Assembly (NCBI GenBank): GCA_005883765.1
Contig: VBAQ01000066.1
Span: 1 to 50,631, forward strand
Length of the DNA stretch: 50,631 bases
Direction: 5' to 3'
DNA from: Bacteroidota bacterium
Lineage (GTDB): Bacteria > Bacteroidota > Bacteroidia > Chitinophagales > Chitinophagaceae
Shown: one piece after another, positions 8,961 to 18,864 of the stretch
How positions within the stretch are numbered: position 1 is the stretch's first letter
Layout: each line of letters starts with the position of its first letter
The notes under the pieces: model-generated
Seen by the model: only the letters and a program-made list of their open reading frames with translations
Database searches by the model: none
Told to the model about the DNA's origin: nothing
Translations under genes and position numbers: made by a program

Positions 8961-9539
8961 ATGAAACTAATTTTTGCAATTGCGGTCTTGTGTATGGCCA
9001 TATCGGGTAACGCCCAGAGTAAGATTACTTTTTCCTCGCAAAATTATGTCGGGTTACTTGAAGGCGAACAAGGATCAAAATTTCAGTTACAGACCATCAA
9101 TGGAATGAGAAATCGAACCTGGTTTGTTGGATTGGGAACAGGCATCGATTGGTATTATCGAAGAAGCATACCTGCATTCCTATCTGTGAATAAAGACTTC
9201 TTTCGAAGAGGCAATAGAAATTTTTTTATAGCAACGGATGCCGGCATCAACTTCCCATGGCGTGACGATAAAAATTATAACGTGTGGGGATATGTCGTTG
9301 AGAAATCGATTCCGGGTTTTTACGGCGAAGCTGGGCTCGGATACAAGGTAGGAATCGGGAAGACAAATGATGCCGTTTTGATTCAACTCGCATATAGTTA
9401 TAAGCATATCCGTGAAAAAGTCAAAAACATCTATTATTACCCGGGTATCATGATTGTGAGCCTTCAGCCGGAAGTTGTAACCGACCGTTTCGATTACTAC
9501 TTGCGAAGGTTGTCATTAAAACTCGGATGGAATTTTTAA
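8961..9539 (+). CDS. Small exported beta-rich protein of unknown function
   Basis: 192 residues with a clear signal peptide ending near GNAQ (residue 19). The mature part has short alternating strands with aromatic ends ([36 protein letters not shown], the final [14 protein letters not shown]), which suggests a small outer-membrane barrel. It starts 9 bp after the LVIVD lipoprotein stop, so the two are almost certainly co-transcribed. The last 24 bp overlap the 3' end of the convergent queG gene. No family is recognised with certainty. Confidence 0.7.
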   Translation: MKLIFAIAVLCMAISGNAQSKITFSSQNYVGLLEGEQGSKFQLQTINGMRNRTWFVGLGTGIDWYYRRSIPAFLSVNKDFFRRGNRNFFIATDAGINFPWRDDKNYNVWGYVVEKSIPGFYGEAGLGYKVGIGKTNDAVLIQLAYSYKHIREKVKNIYYYPGIMIVSLQPEVVTDRFDYYLRRLSLKLGWNF

Positions 9540-10496
9540 CACCTGGTCTTTTTGATATGGCTTGTTTTTTTGAGCAGATAAAAATTTAAGGTTTCGCTTG
9601 ATGCCCGAAAATTTGGAACGTTTTATCGGGGAGTCTTTAAAAATCTTTTTGAATGATTCCTCGCTTAAGTCCTCCCAATCTTGAAAAGAGAAATTGAGTG
9701 TTTCCTGGATGGGTGTGAATTCAGTTTCATGGGTCGGTTTTGAAAATCTGTTCCATGGACACACATCCTGGCAAACATCACATCCAAACATCCAGTTGTC
9801 AAACTTTCCGTTCATTTCAGACGGCATCAACATTTCCTTCAACTCAATTGTAAAATAGGAAATGCACTTACTTCCATCGACGACCGTACCTGGAAGAATG
9901 GCATTCGTCGGGCAGGCATCGATACACTTGGTGCAGGAACCGCAGTAGTCTTTCGCAAAAGGATCGTCATATTCCAACTCCAGGTCGGTGATCAGCGTGG
10001 CAATAAAATAAAATGAACCGCCTTGTTTTGTTATCAGATTTCCATTTTTTCCTATCCATCCCAATCCACTCTTTTGCGCCCATGTTCGTTCCAGGACAGG
10101 AGCAGAATCGACGAAACCCCGTCCGTGAACTTCACCGATTTTTTCCCGGATAGTTTCCAGGAAACCGCGCAGTTTGTTTTTTATCACATCATGATAATCT
10201 TTTCCGTAAGCATACTTTGAGATTTTCGGCGAATCGGTAGTTTGTTGCTGGGCAGGAAAATAATTGAGAAGCAAAGTGATCACTGACTTTGCACCGGGCA
10301 CCAATTTTTGCGGATCGATCCGTAAATCAAAATGGTTTTCCATGTAGCTCATCGAACCATGCATGCCCTGGTCCAGCCATCGCTCCAGTCTACGGGCATC
10401 TTCATTCAATTTTTGAACCCTGGCGATGCCGCAAACATCAAAGCCAAAGGCCGAGGCTGTGTGTTTTACTATTTGAGTATGTTTATTCTTGCTCAA
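9516..10496 (-). CDS. queG: Epoxyqueuosine reductase QueG
   Basis: Reduces epoxyqueuosine to queuosine in tRNA wobble positions, using cobalamin and two [4Fe-4S] clusters. The 326 residues show the general-acid region [10 protein letters not shown] (Asp130), the first cluster motif [12 protein letters not shown] (Cys185, 188, 191, 195), Cys211, and the second cluster motif [11 protein letters not shown] (Cys239, 242, 246). It is shorter than the E. coli enzyme at the C-terminus and seems to lack the full HEAT-repeat extension, which is common in Bacteroidota. It is a single gene, convergent with and slightly overlapping the preceding small protein gene. Confidence 0.95.
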   Translation of the reverse strand: MSKNKHTQIVKHTASAFGFDVCGIARVQKLNEDARRLERWLDQGMHGSMSYMENHFDLRIDPQKLVPGAKSVITLLLNYFPAQQQTTDSPKISKYAYGKDYHDVIKNKLRGFLETIREKIGEVHGRGFVDSAPVLERTWAQKSGLGWIGKNGNLITKQGGSFYFIATLITDLELEYDDPFAKDYCGSCTKCIDACPTNAILPGTVVDGSKCISYFTIELKEMLMPSEMNGKFDNWMFGCDVCQDVCPWNRFSKPTHETEFTPIQETLNFSFQDWEDLSEESFKKIFKDSPIKRSKFSGIKRNLKFLSAQKNKPYQKDQVLKIPSEF

Positions 10497-10614
10497 GAAA
10501 TTACTATGGTGAATGCAAATTTACGGTATTCAAGTCCCTCAGCCTGTCAGCACTAATGATTAACTCTTAGCTTCATTGACCAAGGTTAGCTCTCATTTAA
10601 TTCCGGCCATACTA

Positions 10615-10645
10615 TTTGATTTTTTGAATTTTTGAAATAACTTTC
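10615..10645 (+). promoter_or_regulatory. Candidate Bacteroidota promoter of the DUF3857 pair
   Basis: A TTTG box at 10615-10618, a 19-nt spacer and TAACTTTC at 10638-10645 match the TTTG / TAnnTTTG consensus with one mismatch. The start codon at 10674 lies 28 nt beyond. Confidence 0.4.
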
Positions 10646-10673
10646 GCGAATTATTACACCTAAACTAACTATC

Positions 10674-12680
10674 ATGAAAATTCTTTTCTACCTCCCATTT
10701 TTTGCCCTGTTTTCCTTTTCAGTTTTAGGCCAGGATAAAGTGAATGTAAAATTCGGAAAGATTTCTCCGGCAGACTTTGCCCCAAAGGTCTACCCGATTG
10801 ACAGTAACGCAAACGCTGTTGTGATCGCCGATGTGGGTTCATCAAAAATCGTGGGAAATACCAAGGGGCGATTTTCTCTTGAATTTAAAAGGTATCGCAG
10901 GGTGCATATATTAAACAAAAATGGGTTCGACGTAGCCACGGAAGAGATTCCTTTATATTCGGAAGGTGATGTTGAAGAACAACTCGTAAACCTAAAAGCG
11001 GTCACGTATAATCTGGAAAATGGCCAGGTTGTGGAAACAAGGCTCGATACAAAGGCCAATGTTTTTAAGGACAAGATCAACAAAAACCTGGTTGTTAAAA
11101 AATTTACGTTTCCGAATATTAAAGAGGGTTCGATCATCGAATTTGAATACACAATAACCTCCGATTATCTTCACAATTTGCAACCCTGGACGTTCCAGGG
11201 GGATTATCCTACATTATGGAGTGAGTACAATCTCTCGTTACCAGCTTTTTTTACATACGTTTTTCTCGCCCAGGGTTATCAAACCTTTTATATCAAAACA
11301 AGTAAAGACTCACGAGACAATTTCAGCGTAACATTCTCAAATGGCACCGACGCATCGGAGCACTATAATTTTTCTGCAAATGTTACTGACTACCGTTGGG
11401 TGGTCAAGGATGCTCCTGCGTTAAAGGAGGAGGGCTATGTTTCTACGGTAAAAAATCATATTCAGAAAGTGGAATTTGAGCTTACCGCGCAAACGGAGCC
11501 ACTTACGCCTCATGTGTATTTGAGTTCCTGGTCGCAGGTTGCCGACGATATGTTAAAGGATGAGGACTTCGGCTTGTCCTTGTCAAAAGATAATGGATGG
11601 CTTGGCGACGCAGTAAAAACAACGATTGCGGCTGCAACAACTCCGGAAGAAAAAGCAAAAAGACTCTATGCCTACGTCAGGGATAATTTTACCTGCACTG
11701 ACTATTCTGATCTCTGGCTGGGACAAACCTTGAAAAATGTTTTAAAGACGAGAAATGGAACTGTATCGGAGATTAATCTCCTGCTGATTGCCATGCTCAG
11801 GCATGCAGGCATTGACGCAGACCCGGTTATTTTGAGTACAAGAACTCATGGTTATACATATGCTCTCTATCCCATCATGAGCAAGTTTAACTACGTCATT
11901 TGCGATGCAAATATCAATGGAAAGCAATTTTTCCTGGATGCGACACATCCACGGCTCGGCTTTGGAAAATTAACTCCGGCTTGCTACAATGGCCACGCAA
12001 GAATAATTAATTCCTCTGCAACAGCAATTGAATTGTCCCCCGATTCTCTAATGGAAAGAAAGTTTACGTCGATAATGTTAAATACCGATGAGAAAGGGGA
12101 AATGACAGGATCACTGCAACAACAGCCGGGCTATTTCGAGTCGCACGAAATTCGCGAGAAAGTAAAAGAAAAAGGAAAGGATGAATTTTTTCAGGAAGTT
12201 AAAAAAGCCTATGGACAGGACGTAGAGCTCGTCAATCCAAAAATTGATTCGCTGGACAATCTCGAAGAAAGTGTTGCAGTTCATTACGATTTTAAACTAA
12301 GCACAAGCAAAGAAGATCTGATGTACATCAACCCCATGTTCGGTGAGGGATATAAGGAAAATGCTTTTAAATCTGTTGAACGCAAATATCCTGTGGAAAT
12401 GCCTTATACAGTTGACGAGATCTATACGTTCAGCATGTTCGTTCCGGAAGGGTACGTGGTAGACGAACTGCCGAAATCGATACTGGTAAAACTCAATGAG
12501 GCCGGCGATGGCCAGTTTGAGTATCGCATTTCTGAATCTGGCGGGACAATATCTATGCGATCGAGGATACAATTAAAAAGAGCTTATTACTCACCGGCCG
12601 AGTATGAAATGCTGAGAGAGTTTTTTAATCTCGTTGTGAAAAAACACAGCGAGCACATCGTTCTCAAAAAGAAAAAATAA
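10674..12680 (+). CDS. DUF3857/transglutaminase-like exported protein, catalytic residues absent
   Basis: 668 residues with a signal peptide ending at VLGQ. The first half is a DUF3857 beta domain (YRRVHILNKNGFDVATEEIPL onward) and the middle resembles a transglutaminase-like fold. Aligned by eye to the downstream paralogue, the catalytic Cys position is Val364 (NGTVSEINLLLIAML) and the catalytic His position is Tyr407 (KFNYVI); the third-residue region (FLDAT) is kept. It is therefore probably a non-enzymatic member of the family, located in the periplasm. The next gene starts 3 bp after its stop, so they form one unit. Similar Cys-less members may be common in Bacteroidota. Confidence 0.8.
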   Translation: MKILFYLPFFALFSFSVLGQDKVNVKFGKISPADFAPKVYPIDSNANAVVIADVGSSKIVGNTKGRFSLEFKRYRRVHILNKNGFDVATEEIPLYSEGDVEEQLVNLKAVTYNLENGQVVETRLDTKANVFKDKINKNLVVKKFTFPNIKEGSIIEFEYTITSDYLHNLQPWTFQGDYPTLWSEYNLSLPAFFTYVFLAQGYQTFYIKTSKDSRDNFSVTFSNGTDASEHYNFSANVTDYRWVVKDAPALKEEGYVSTVKNHIQKVEFELTAQTEPLTPHVYLSSWSQVADDMLKDEDFGLSLSKDNGWLGDAVKTTIAAATTPEEKAKRLYAYVRDNFTCTDYSDLWLGQTLKNVLKTRNGTVSEINLLLIAMLRHAGIDADPVILSTRTHGYTYALYPIMSKFNYVICDANINGKQFFLDATHPRLGFGKLTPACYNGHARIINSSATAIELSPDSLMERKFTSIMLNTDEKGEMTGSLQQQPGYFESHEIREKVKEKGKDEFFQEVKKAYGQDVELVNPKIDSLDNLEESVAVHYDFKLSTSKEDLMYINPMFGEGYKENAFKSVERKYPVEMPYTVDEIYTFSMFVPEGYVVDELPKSILVKLNEAGDGQFEYRISESGGTISMRSRIQLKRAYYSPAEYEMLREFFNLVVKKHSEHIVLKKKK

Positions 12681-12683
12681 ACT

Positions 12684-14597
12684 ATGAACAAATTTTTTTT
12701 AGCGGTCATTTTTTTATTCCCGGCCCTGTTTACAAATGCAAGCGACGGCGATTTTGCCGTTTCAAAAATTCCGGCTCCTCTTTTGAAAAATGCAAACGTG
12801 ATAAAAAGAACGGAAGAGGAAACCTTTGAACTAAAGAACGCGGGTGAAGCCTACCATACTTATCACTACGTGCTGACCATAATGAATGAGAACGGTGATA
12901 AATATGCTGAGTTAACTCAATTCTACAACAAATTCGTCGATATCCGATCCATCGGCGGCACTCTGTATGACGCAAATGGAAAGGAAGTAAAAAAGCTCAA
13001 GAATAAAGATCTGCAGGATGTAAGCGGAACGGGCGACGAGAGCCTGATCGATGATACACGCTACAAGGTTTTCCAGTTTTATTATAAAGTATATCCTTAT
13101 ACGGTAGAGTATAATGTGGAGGTCAAATATAATGGGACTATGTTTTATCCTTACTGGCAACCATGCGATGGGGAAAAAGTGGCCGTCGAAGAAAGCCATT
13201 TTATTTTTTCTTGCCCCTCAAATTATGAGTTTCGATATAAGGCTCTGAATTACCAGGGCGAGCCAGCTATTCAAAATAAGAATGATCGAAAAATTTACAC
13301 GTGGCAGGTAAAGGAATTGCCCGCTATTTTAGAAGAGGATCTTTCTTCAAGCTTGAAAAAACTTACCACATACGTCAGATTTGGTCCTACAGATTTTGAG
13401 ATGCAGAATTATAAAGGCAACATGAGAACTTGGCAGGACCTGGGCAAATTTGTTTATACACTCCGGATGGGGAGGGATGATCTTCCTGCGGAGATAAAGC
13501 AAAAGGTTCATCAACTCACTGATGGTGTCACCGATCAGCGGGAGAAGATTCGTTTGCTGTACCAGTTTTTGCAATCGAGCACCAGATATATAAGCATTCA
13601 ATTGGGAATGGGAGGCTGGCAACCTTTTGATGCAAAATATGTCTCGTCGAAAGGGTTTGGAGATTGTAAAGCACTTTCCAATTACATGTATTCCTTACTC
13701 AAGGAAGCGGGCATAAAATCGTTCTATACTTTAATCACAGCGGGCGATGAAGTCGATGAAGTCATGACCGATTTTCCATCTGCCAGCTTCAACCACGTGA
13801 TCTTATTTGCGCCGGTGAATAAAGACACGATATGGCTGGAATGCACCAGCCAGACCCTGCCTGCCGGTTATTTGGGTGAATTTACGAGCAACAGGTGGGC
13901 TTTGGCAGTTGATGAGAACGGAGGAATATTGGTACACACACCCAAGTATGATCTGAAAGAGAACTTACAAATAAGGAAAGTGAAAGCAGTTCTTGACGAC
14001 CAGGCCTACCTCGACGCAAAAATAGCCACGAGATACGAGGGCTTGCAGCAAGACCATGTTCACGAGCTGATCAACTATCTATCAAAAGACAAAATAAAAG
14101 AGCATCTGCAAAAATATCTTGACCTCGCTACGTATGATATCAATAGTTTTGACTACAAAGAAAATAAATCTATTCACCCGTTTGTGGATGAGTCATTGGA
14201 TATTTCCATCAGCAACTACGCTACTATCACGGGCAAGCGTTTGTTTATCCAGCCGAATATAATATCGAGAAGTTATCGCAAATTGAAAAGCGGCGAAGAG
14301 AGGAAATACGATATCGTTTTGAAAACCGAATATAATGACATTGATTCGGTCGAAATCGAATTGCCAAAGGGATATGAACCAGAAGTGCTGCCGCAGAATG
14401 TAAGCGTCGCCAGCAAATTCGGAAACTACTCCTGCTCCGTAAGTTTAAAAGACAATAAAATTTACTATTACCGGGAAGTAAAACAATACAGCGGCATTTT
14501 TCCTTCCAAGGATTATGACGATTTGGTAAAATATTACGATGCTGTTTATAAGGCAGATCGAAATAAACTTGTATTTGTAAAAAAAGAAAACAACTAA
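12684..14597 (+). CDS. DUF3857/transglutaminase-like exported protein with intact catalytic residues
   Basis: 637 residues with a signal peptide ending near TNAS. It has a DUF3857 N-terminal domain and a transglutaminase core: RYISIQLGMGGWQPF, then GFGDCKALSNYM with Cys328, FNHVIL with His371, and the WLECTS segment for the acidic residue. The C-terminal part is beta-rich. Members of this family may cleave or cross-link peptide bonds in the periplasm, but no substrate is known here. It follows its Cys-less paralogue with a 3-bp gap and has the same domain order, which points to a tandem duplication with division of roles. Confidence 0.83.
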   Translation: MNKFFLAVIFLFPALFTNASDGDFAVSKIPAPLLKNANVIKRTEEETFELKNAGEAYHTYHYVLTIMNENGDKYAELTQFYNKFVDIRSIGGTLYDANGKEVKKLKNKDLQDVSGTGDESLIDDTRYKVFQFYYKVYPYTVEYNVEVKYNGTMFYPYWQPCDGEKVAVEESHFIFSCPSNYEFRYKALNYQGEPAIQNKNDRKIYTWQVKELPAILEEDLSSSLKKLTTYVRFGPTDFEMQNYKGNMRTWQDLGKFVYTLRMGRDDLPAEIKQKVHQLTDGVTDQREKIRLLYQFLQSSTRYISIQLGMGGWQPFDAKYVSSKGFGDCKALSNYMYSLLKEAGIKSFYTLITAGDEVDEVMTDFPSASFNHVILFAPVNKDTIWLECTSQTLPAGYLGEFTSNRWALAVDENGGILVHTPKYDLKENLQIRKVKAVLDDQAYLDAKIATRYEGLQQDHVHELINYLSKDKIKEHLQKYLDLATYDINSFDYKENKSIHPFVDESLDISISNYATITGKRLFIQPNIISRSYRKLKSGEERKYDIVLKTEYNDIDSVEIELPKGYEPEVLPQNVSVASKFGNYSCSVSLKDNKIYYYREVKQYSGIFPSKDYDDLVKYYDAVYKADRNKLVFVKKENN

Positions 14598-14600
14598 TAT

Positions 14601-14960
14601 TTATTGGTCAGCTTCAAGATGCAACTTGTGAAAAATGCGGTGGAGGCCTGGTGCAAAAATATATCCCATTGCACCTACAAAAATGATTCCGCTGAACAAA
14701 GCATACAGAGAAGAAAAGATTTTGCCTCCATTTGTAAAGCCTGACGTAACGATAGGCCCCATTCCACTCAGGATCATCGAGGCGTTGTGAAATGCATCCA
14801 GCCACCCTGTAAATGGGCGGGTGGCGCAGTGATACCCAAATGTGCCTATTAACAGCATAATAGCAAGTAAACCTGACACACGGAACGCATTTCCTGCAAT
14901 TCGCTTGTAGAAAACCGTCCTGGGTGCCAGGGGTTCGGTCTTATTTTCGTACATGAACAT
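14601..14960 (-). CDS. Two-helix membrane protein resembling a K+ channel pore module
   Basis: From the ATG at 14960 the protein has 119 residues: a basic N-terminus, TM1 (about 29-46), a short re-entrant-like helix (about 55-69, AFHNASMILSGMGP) and TM2 (about 79-103), then a basic tail. The spacing and the NGGKIFSSLYALFSG segment after the loop closely resemble the pore-TM2 region of two-TM ion channels, but the TVGYG filter is replaced by SGMGP. A longer reading from a TTG at 15014 would overlap the upstream hydrolase. It could be a channel-fold protein with altered selectivity or none. Similar uncharacterised proteins are, from memory, widespread in Gram-negative bacteria. Confidence 0.7.
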   Translation of the reverse strand: MFMYENKTEPLAPRTVFYKRIAGNAFRVSGLLAIMLLIGTFGYHCATRPFTGWLDAFHNASMILSGMGPIVTSGFTNGGKIFSSLYALFSGIIFVGAMGYIFAPGLHRIFHKLHLEADQ

Positions 14961-14982
14961 AGTTTTTGCCAAACTGGGGAAT

Positions 14983-16056
14983 CTATTTACAGTGGCTGGC
15001 GAATTTTTGATCAATTACTCCTTTTATCTCCATTTGTGCATCGGCTCTTTCTTCGCCCAATAGATTCTTCACAAAAAATAAATACGCATATCCTCTGCAA
15101 TAGTCGATCATTGGCCACGTGCCAAACAAACCAGGACTCGCTATCGCTGTGGCCTTTCCATCTTTTTCTTCGACCACCCAGGCACCTAAGGCATAGTTAT
15201 AGCCTTGCGCCGCCTTGGGCGCATATTTGATCAGCTCCGGTTTCGTCTGGACCTGCAGCAATTGATTGATGGCATCTTCACTTAAAATTTTTCTGCCCTG
15301 GTAAACGCCCCTATTCAAAAGCATAATTAGAAAATGCATGTAATCGTCGGGCGTGGACTGCGCTCCGCCGGACGGATTTACCGCGCTGCCATCTAAAGTG
15401 CTGAAAGTGGTTTTTCTCATCGCCAGAGGTACAAATAATCTTTGTCTTATCAGCACATCAAACTTTTTCTTACTGATCACTTCCAAAACTCTGCCGGCGA
15501 TATTCAATCCAATATTGCTGTATCTAAATTCCTCTCCAGGATTTGCCAGGATATCTTTTGCAGCAAATGAGTTCACTTCCTCCTCCAGGCTAATAAATTT
15601 TTTTCTTTCGAGTAATTTTAAAATGGTTATCGGTTCCGAGCGAATGCCCGTGGTGTGTGAAAGACAATTGCGGATGGTGATATAGTTCTTCCCATATTTT
15701 TCAAATTCGGGTAACCACTTTGTGATCTTATCGTCGAGCGACAGCTTACCCTCGTCAACAAAAGTCATCACGAGGGCAGCCGTGAGCCACTTACTGCAAC
15801 TGGCAATCGGGGCCTGAGTTTTGCTGTTAAATTCTCCCAGTTCTTTTTTATAGACCAGGGTATCACCTTTTTTCTCCGAGGGAGTCTCTTTGGACCACAG
15901 CATCACGACAAAATCTTTCCCAAGCAGCTGTTGTTTTTGCTGAAGAATATCATTCAGATCATTGAAATTTTGTTGGCCAAACACAGGCTGCAATAATAAC
16001 AGAAGAGCTAATGCAATTGCGACTTTCATGCAGGTGGGAAAGTTTTTATATGCCAT
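14983..16056 (-). CDS. Serine hydrolase of the class C beta-lactamase/penicillin-binding family
   Basis: 357 residues with a signal peptide ending at VFGQ. The SxxK motif is SCSK at 86-89 and the YxN motif is YSN at 179-181, followed by a typical EstB/AmpC-type core (LSHTTGIRS, SIxGG-like NPSGGAQSTPDDY). Such periplasmic enzymes act as D-Ala-D-Ala peptidases, esterases or amidases; a true beta-lactamase role cannot be inferred. An internal Met at codon 10 (16029) would also give a good signal peptide. The small pore-like gene follows on the same strand 22 bp downstream. Confidence 0.88.
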   Translation of the reverse strand: MAYKNFPTCMKVAIALALLLLLQPVFGQQNFNDLNDILQQKQQLLGKDFVVMLWSKETPSEKKGDTLVYKKELGEFNSKTQAPIASCSKWLTAALVMTFVDEGKLSLDDKITKWLPEFEKYGKNYITIRNCLSHTTGIRSEPITILKLLERKKFISLEEEVNSFAAKDILANPGEEFRYSNIGLNIAGRVLEVISKKKFDVLIRQRLFVPLAMRKTTFSTLDGSAVNPSGGAQSTPDDYMHFLIMLLNRGVYQGRKILSEDAINQLLQVQTKPELIKYAPKAAQGYNYALGAWVVEEKDGKATAIASPGLFGTWPMIDYCRGYAYLFFVKNLLGEERADAQMEIKGVIDQKFASHCK

Positions 16057-16189
16057 AGTTACACACCCTGACCCCGTACGATGGGAATGAATGATTTTTG
16101 CTAAGAAATAACTTATTGTTGGAAATTTAGAGATTTAAATTTAATTAGAAACTTATTTAACTCCGCCTTAGGGGAAGGGGCACAACACC

Positions 16190-18829
16190 ATGAATCTTGG
16201 AAATTTTACCATAAAAGCAGCAGAAGCTTTCCAGCAGGCGCAGCAGCTTGCTTTTAATGCGCAAAATCCGAACATAGAAACGGAACATATCTTAAAGGCT
16301 TTGCTTGACCAGGAAGAATCTACTGTCGAATATTTGTTGAAAAAGAACAACGTCACGCTTAATCTTGTTGACAGCAGGCTTGACGAATTAATAGAGAGAT
16401 TGCCAAAGACAACGGGGGATGCTGCTCAATCCATCAGTCGTGACGCAAATAGTGTCGTGTTGCGTGCAGGTGCATCATTAAAGCAATTTAGTGATGAATT
16501 TGTGACGCCAGAACATTTGCTTCTGGCTATTGTGCAAGGGAATGACGCCTCCGCGAAATTGTTGAAGGACGCAGGACTTACTGAAAAGGGTTTGATAACT
16601 GCCATTAAAGAGTTGAGAAAAGGAGAGAAAGTAACCTCTCAAACGCAAACACAGGAATTCAACGCCCTGAATAAATATGCAAGAAACTTGAATGAGCTGG
16701 CCAGGCAGGGTAAGCTCGATCCGGTGATCGGACGCGATGAAGAGATCCGCAGAACTTTGCACATACTCTCACGCCGTTCGAAAAATAACCCGATTTTAGT
16801 TGGAGAGCCAGGTGTTGGTAAAACAGCAATTGCTGAAGGTTTGGCGATGCGCATTGTGAACGGTGATGTGCCCGAGAACCTGAAGTCGAAAATCATTTAT
16901 GCCCTCGACATGGGGCAACTTATCGCCGGCGCAAAATATAAAGGCGAGTTTGAAGAAAGATTAAAAGCTGTGATAAAAGAAGTGAGTACCAGTGAGGGTG
17001 AGATCATACTTTTTATTGATGAGATACATACACTTGTCGGTGCAGGAGGTGGCGAGGGAGCAATGGATGCAGCCAATATTTTAAAACCGGCCCTGGCTCG
17101 CGGTGAGTTGAGAGCGATAGGCGCCACAACCTTAAATGAGTATCAAAAATTTTTCGAAAAAGATAAGGCTCTTGAGCGGCGCTTCCAGAAAGTGATGATC
17201 GACGAACCCTCTGTCGAGGATGCCATTTCTATTTTGCGCGGCCTTAAGGACAGGTACGAAACACACCACCATGTTAGGATCAAAGATGAAGCCATCATCG
17301 CTGCAGTCGAATTATCCAATCGATATATCACAGACCGGTTTTTGCCTGATAAGGCGATTGACCTGATTGATGAAAGCGCTGCCAAGCTTCGCCTTGAGAT
17401 GAATAGTATGCCCGAAGAACTGGACAAGCTTGAAAGGCAAATTCGTCAACTCGAGATCGAGCGAGAGGCCATCAAGAGAGAAAATGACGAAGAGAAACTA
17501 AAAGAGCTGAATACCGAGATCGCTAATCTTGCGGTGGAGCGAGATACTTTCAAAGCAAAATGGAAGGAAGAAAAAGATCTTGTTGAAAAGGTTCAGAATG
17601 CGAAGGCAGACATTGAGAAGTTAAAACTTGAAGCCGAGCAGGCAGAAAGAAATGGGGATTATGGAAAAGTAGCTGAAATACGCTACGGAAAAATAAAAGA
17701 AAAAGAAAAGATCATAAGTGAGTATACACTTCAGTTAGATTCCATCAGTGACAAAAGAATTATGAAGGAAGAGGTTGATGCGGAGGACATTGCTGAAACC
17801 GTTGCGAAGGCGACCGGAATTCCTGTTTCAAGGATGATGCAATCGGAAAAAGAAAAATTGCTTCAGCTTGAGGAGCATTTGCATGAAAGGATAGTGGGCC
17901 AGGACGAAGCGATCACCGCTGTTGCTGATGCAATTCGTCGAAGCAGGGCAGGGCTACACGATCCCAAAAAGCCGATAGGCTCTTTCATTTTCCTGGGTAC
18001 AACGGGTGTGGGCAAAACGGAATTAGCGAAGGCGCTTGCCGAGTATTTATTTGATGACGAAAGCATGATGGCCCGCATTGATATGAGCGAGTACCAGGAA
18101 AAACACACCGTTAGCCGTTTGGTGGGTGCTCCGCCTGGTTATGTGGGCTATGATGAGGGTGGGCAATTGACAGAAGCCGTACGACGCAAACCCTATAGCG
18201 TCGTATTGCTTGACGAGATTGAAAAAGCACACCCGGATGTGTGGAATGTCCTGCTCCAGGTTTTGGACGACGGCAGATTAACCGACAACAAGGGGCGTGT
18301 TGTGAATTTCCGTAATACAATCATTATAATGACTAGTAACCTCGGAAGTCACATTATCCAGGAAAATTTTGAGAATATTAGTGAACGAAACAAGGAAGAG
18401 ATTGTTAATAGAACAAGGCTTGAGGTAATGAACCTCTTACGCCAGACCATACGTCCGGAATTCTTGAACAGGGTTGACGAGATAATCTTGTTCCAGCCCT
18501 TGCTTAAGAATGAGATCAAGGGTATAGTGAACATACAGCTGAACAACCTGAAAAAATTATTGGCTCAAAGTGGCATTCAGCTGGAATTTAGCGCCTACGC
18601 CCTGGATTTTTTAGCGGAGCAAGGCTTTGATCCTCAGTTCGGTGCAAGACCTTTAAAGCGGCTCATCCAAAAAGAGATCGTAAATCAACTTAGCAGGCGT
18701 ATCTTGGCGGGCGAAATTGATAAATCACAGCCTGTATTGGTTGACGTTTTCGACAATACAGTCGTATTCAGAAACGAAGTACCTCCAAAAAATTCTTTAA
18801 AAGAGAAGGCAAAAAAGGCAACTTCATAA
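16190..18829 (+). CDS. clpB: ATP-dependent disaggregase ClpB (Hsp100)
   Basis: Cytoplasmic hexameric unfoldase that rescues aggregated proteins with DnaK. The 879 residues show the Clp N-domain repeats (1-150), NBD1 with Walker [10 protein letters not shown] and Walker B FIDEIH, a long coiled-coil middle domain (about 400-530) that separates ClpB from ClpA/ClpC, and NBD2 with Walker [10 protein letters not shown] and the conserved [34 protein letters not shown] stretch read in parts. No CIRCE element is visible upstream. A DsbA-like gene follows after 35 bp on the same strand. Confidence 0.97.
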   Translation: MNLGNFTIKAAEAFQQAQQLAFNAQNPNIETEHILKALLDQEESTVEYLLKKNNVTLNLVDSRLDELIERLPKTTGDAAQSISRDANSVVLRAGASLKQFSDEFVTPEHLLLAIVQGNDASAKLLKDAGLTEKGLITAIKELRKGEKVTSQTQTQEFNALNKYARNLNELARQGKLDPVIGRDEEIRRTLHILSRRSKNNPILVGEPGVGKTAIAEGLAMRIVNGDVPENLKSKIIYALDMGQLIAGAKYKGEFEERLKAVIKEVSTSEGEIILFIDEIHTLVGAGGGEGAMDAANILKPALARGELRAIGATTLNEYQKFFEKDKALERRFQKVMIDEPSVEDAISILRGLKDRYETHHHVRIKDEAIIAAVELSNRYITDRFLPDKAIDLIDESAAKLRLEMNSMPEELDKLERQIRQLEIEREAIKRENDEEKLKELNTEIANLAVERDTFKAKWKEEKDLVEKVQNAKADIEKLKLEAEQAERNGDYGKVAEIRYGKIKEKEKIISEYTLQLDSISDKRIMKEEVDAEDIAETVAKATGIPVSRMMQSEKEKLLQLEEHLHERIVGQDEAITAVADAIRRSRAGLHDPKKPIGSFIFLGTTGVGKTELAKALAEYLFDDESMMARIDMSEYQEKHTVSRLVGAPPGYVGYDEGGQLTEAVRRKPYSVVLLDEIEKAHPDVWNVLLQVLDDGRLTDNKGRVVNFRNTIIIMTSNLGSHIIQENFENISERNKEEIVNRTRLEVMNLLRQTIRPEFLNRVDEIILFQPLLKNEIKGIVNIQLNNLKKLLAQSGIQLEFSAYALDFLAEQGFDPQFGARPLKRLIQKEIVNQLSRRILAGEIDKSQPVLVDVFDNTVVFRNEVPPKNSLKEKAKKATS

Positions 18830-18833
18830 AAAC

Positions 18834-18847
18834 TTCCCCGATAGGGG
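18834..18847. repeat. Short GC-rich hairpin between clpB and the DsbA-like gene
   Basis: TCCCC-GATA-GGGGA forms a perfect 5-bp stem with no T run after it. It resembles other GC-rich CCCCTC/GAGGGG hairpins in this window (see 32756-32780) and may be a remnant of an intergenic repeat. Confidence 0.35.
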
Positions 18848-18864
18848 AGAGGAGTAGTTTAATC

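Noticed and set aside
16057-16189. CIRCE or other heat-shock operator upstream of clpB
   Set aside because: No TTAGCACTC-N9-GAGTGCTAA-like repeat; only AT-rich sequence and a weak box with a 13-nt spacing.
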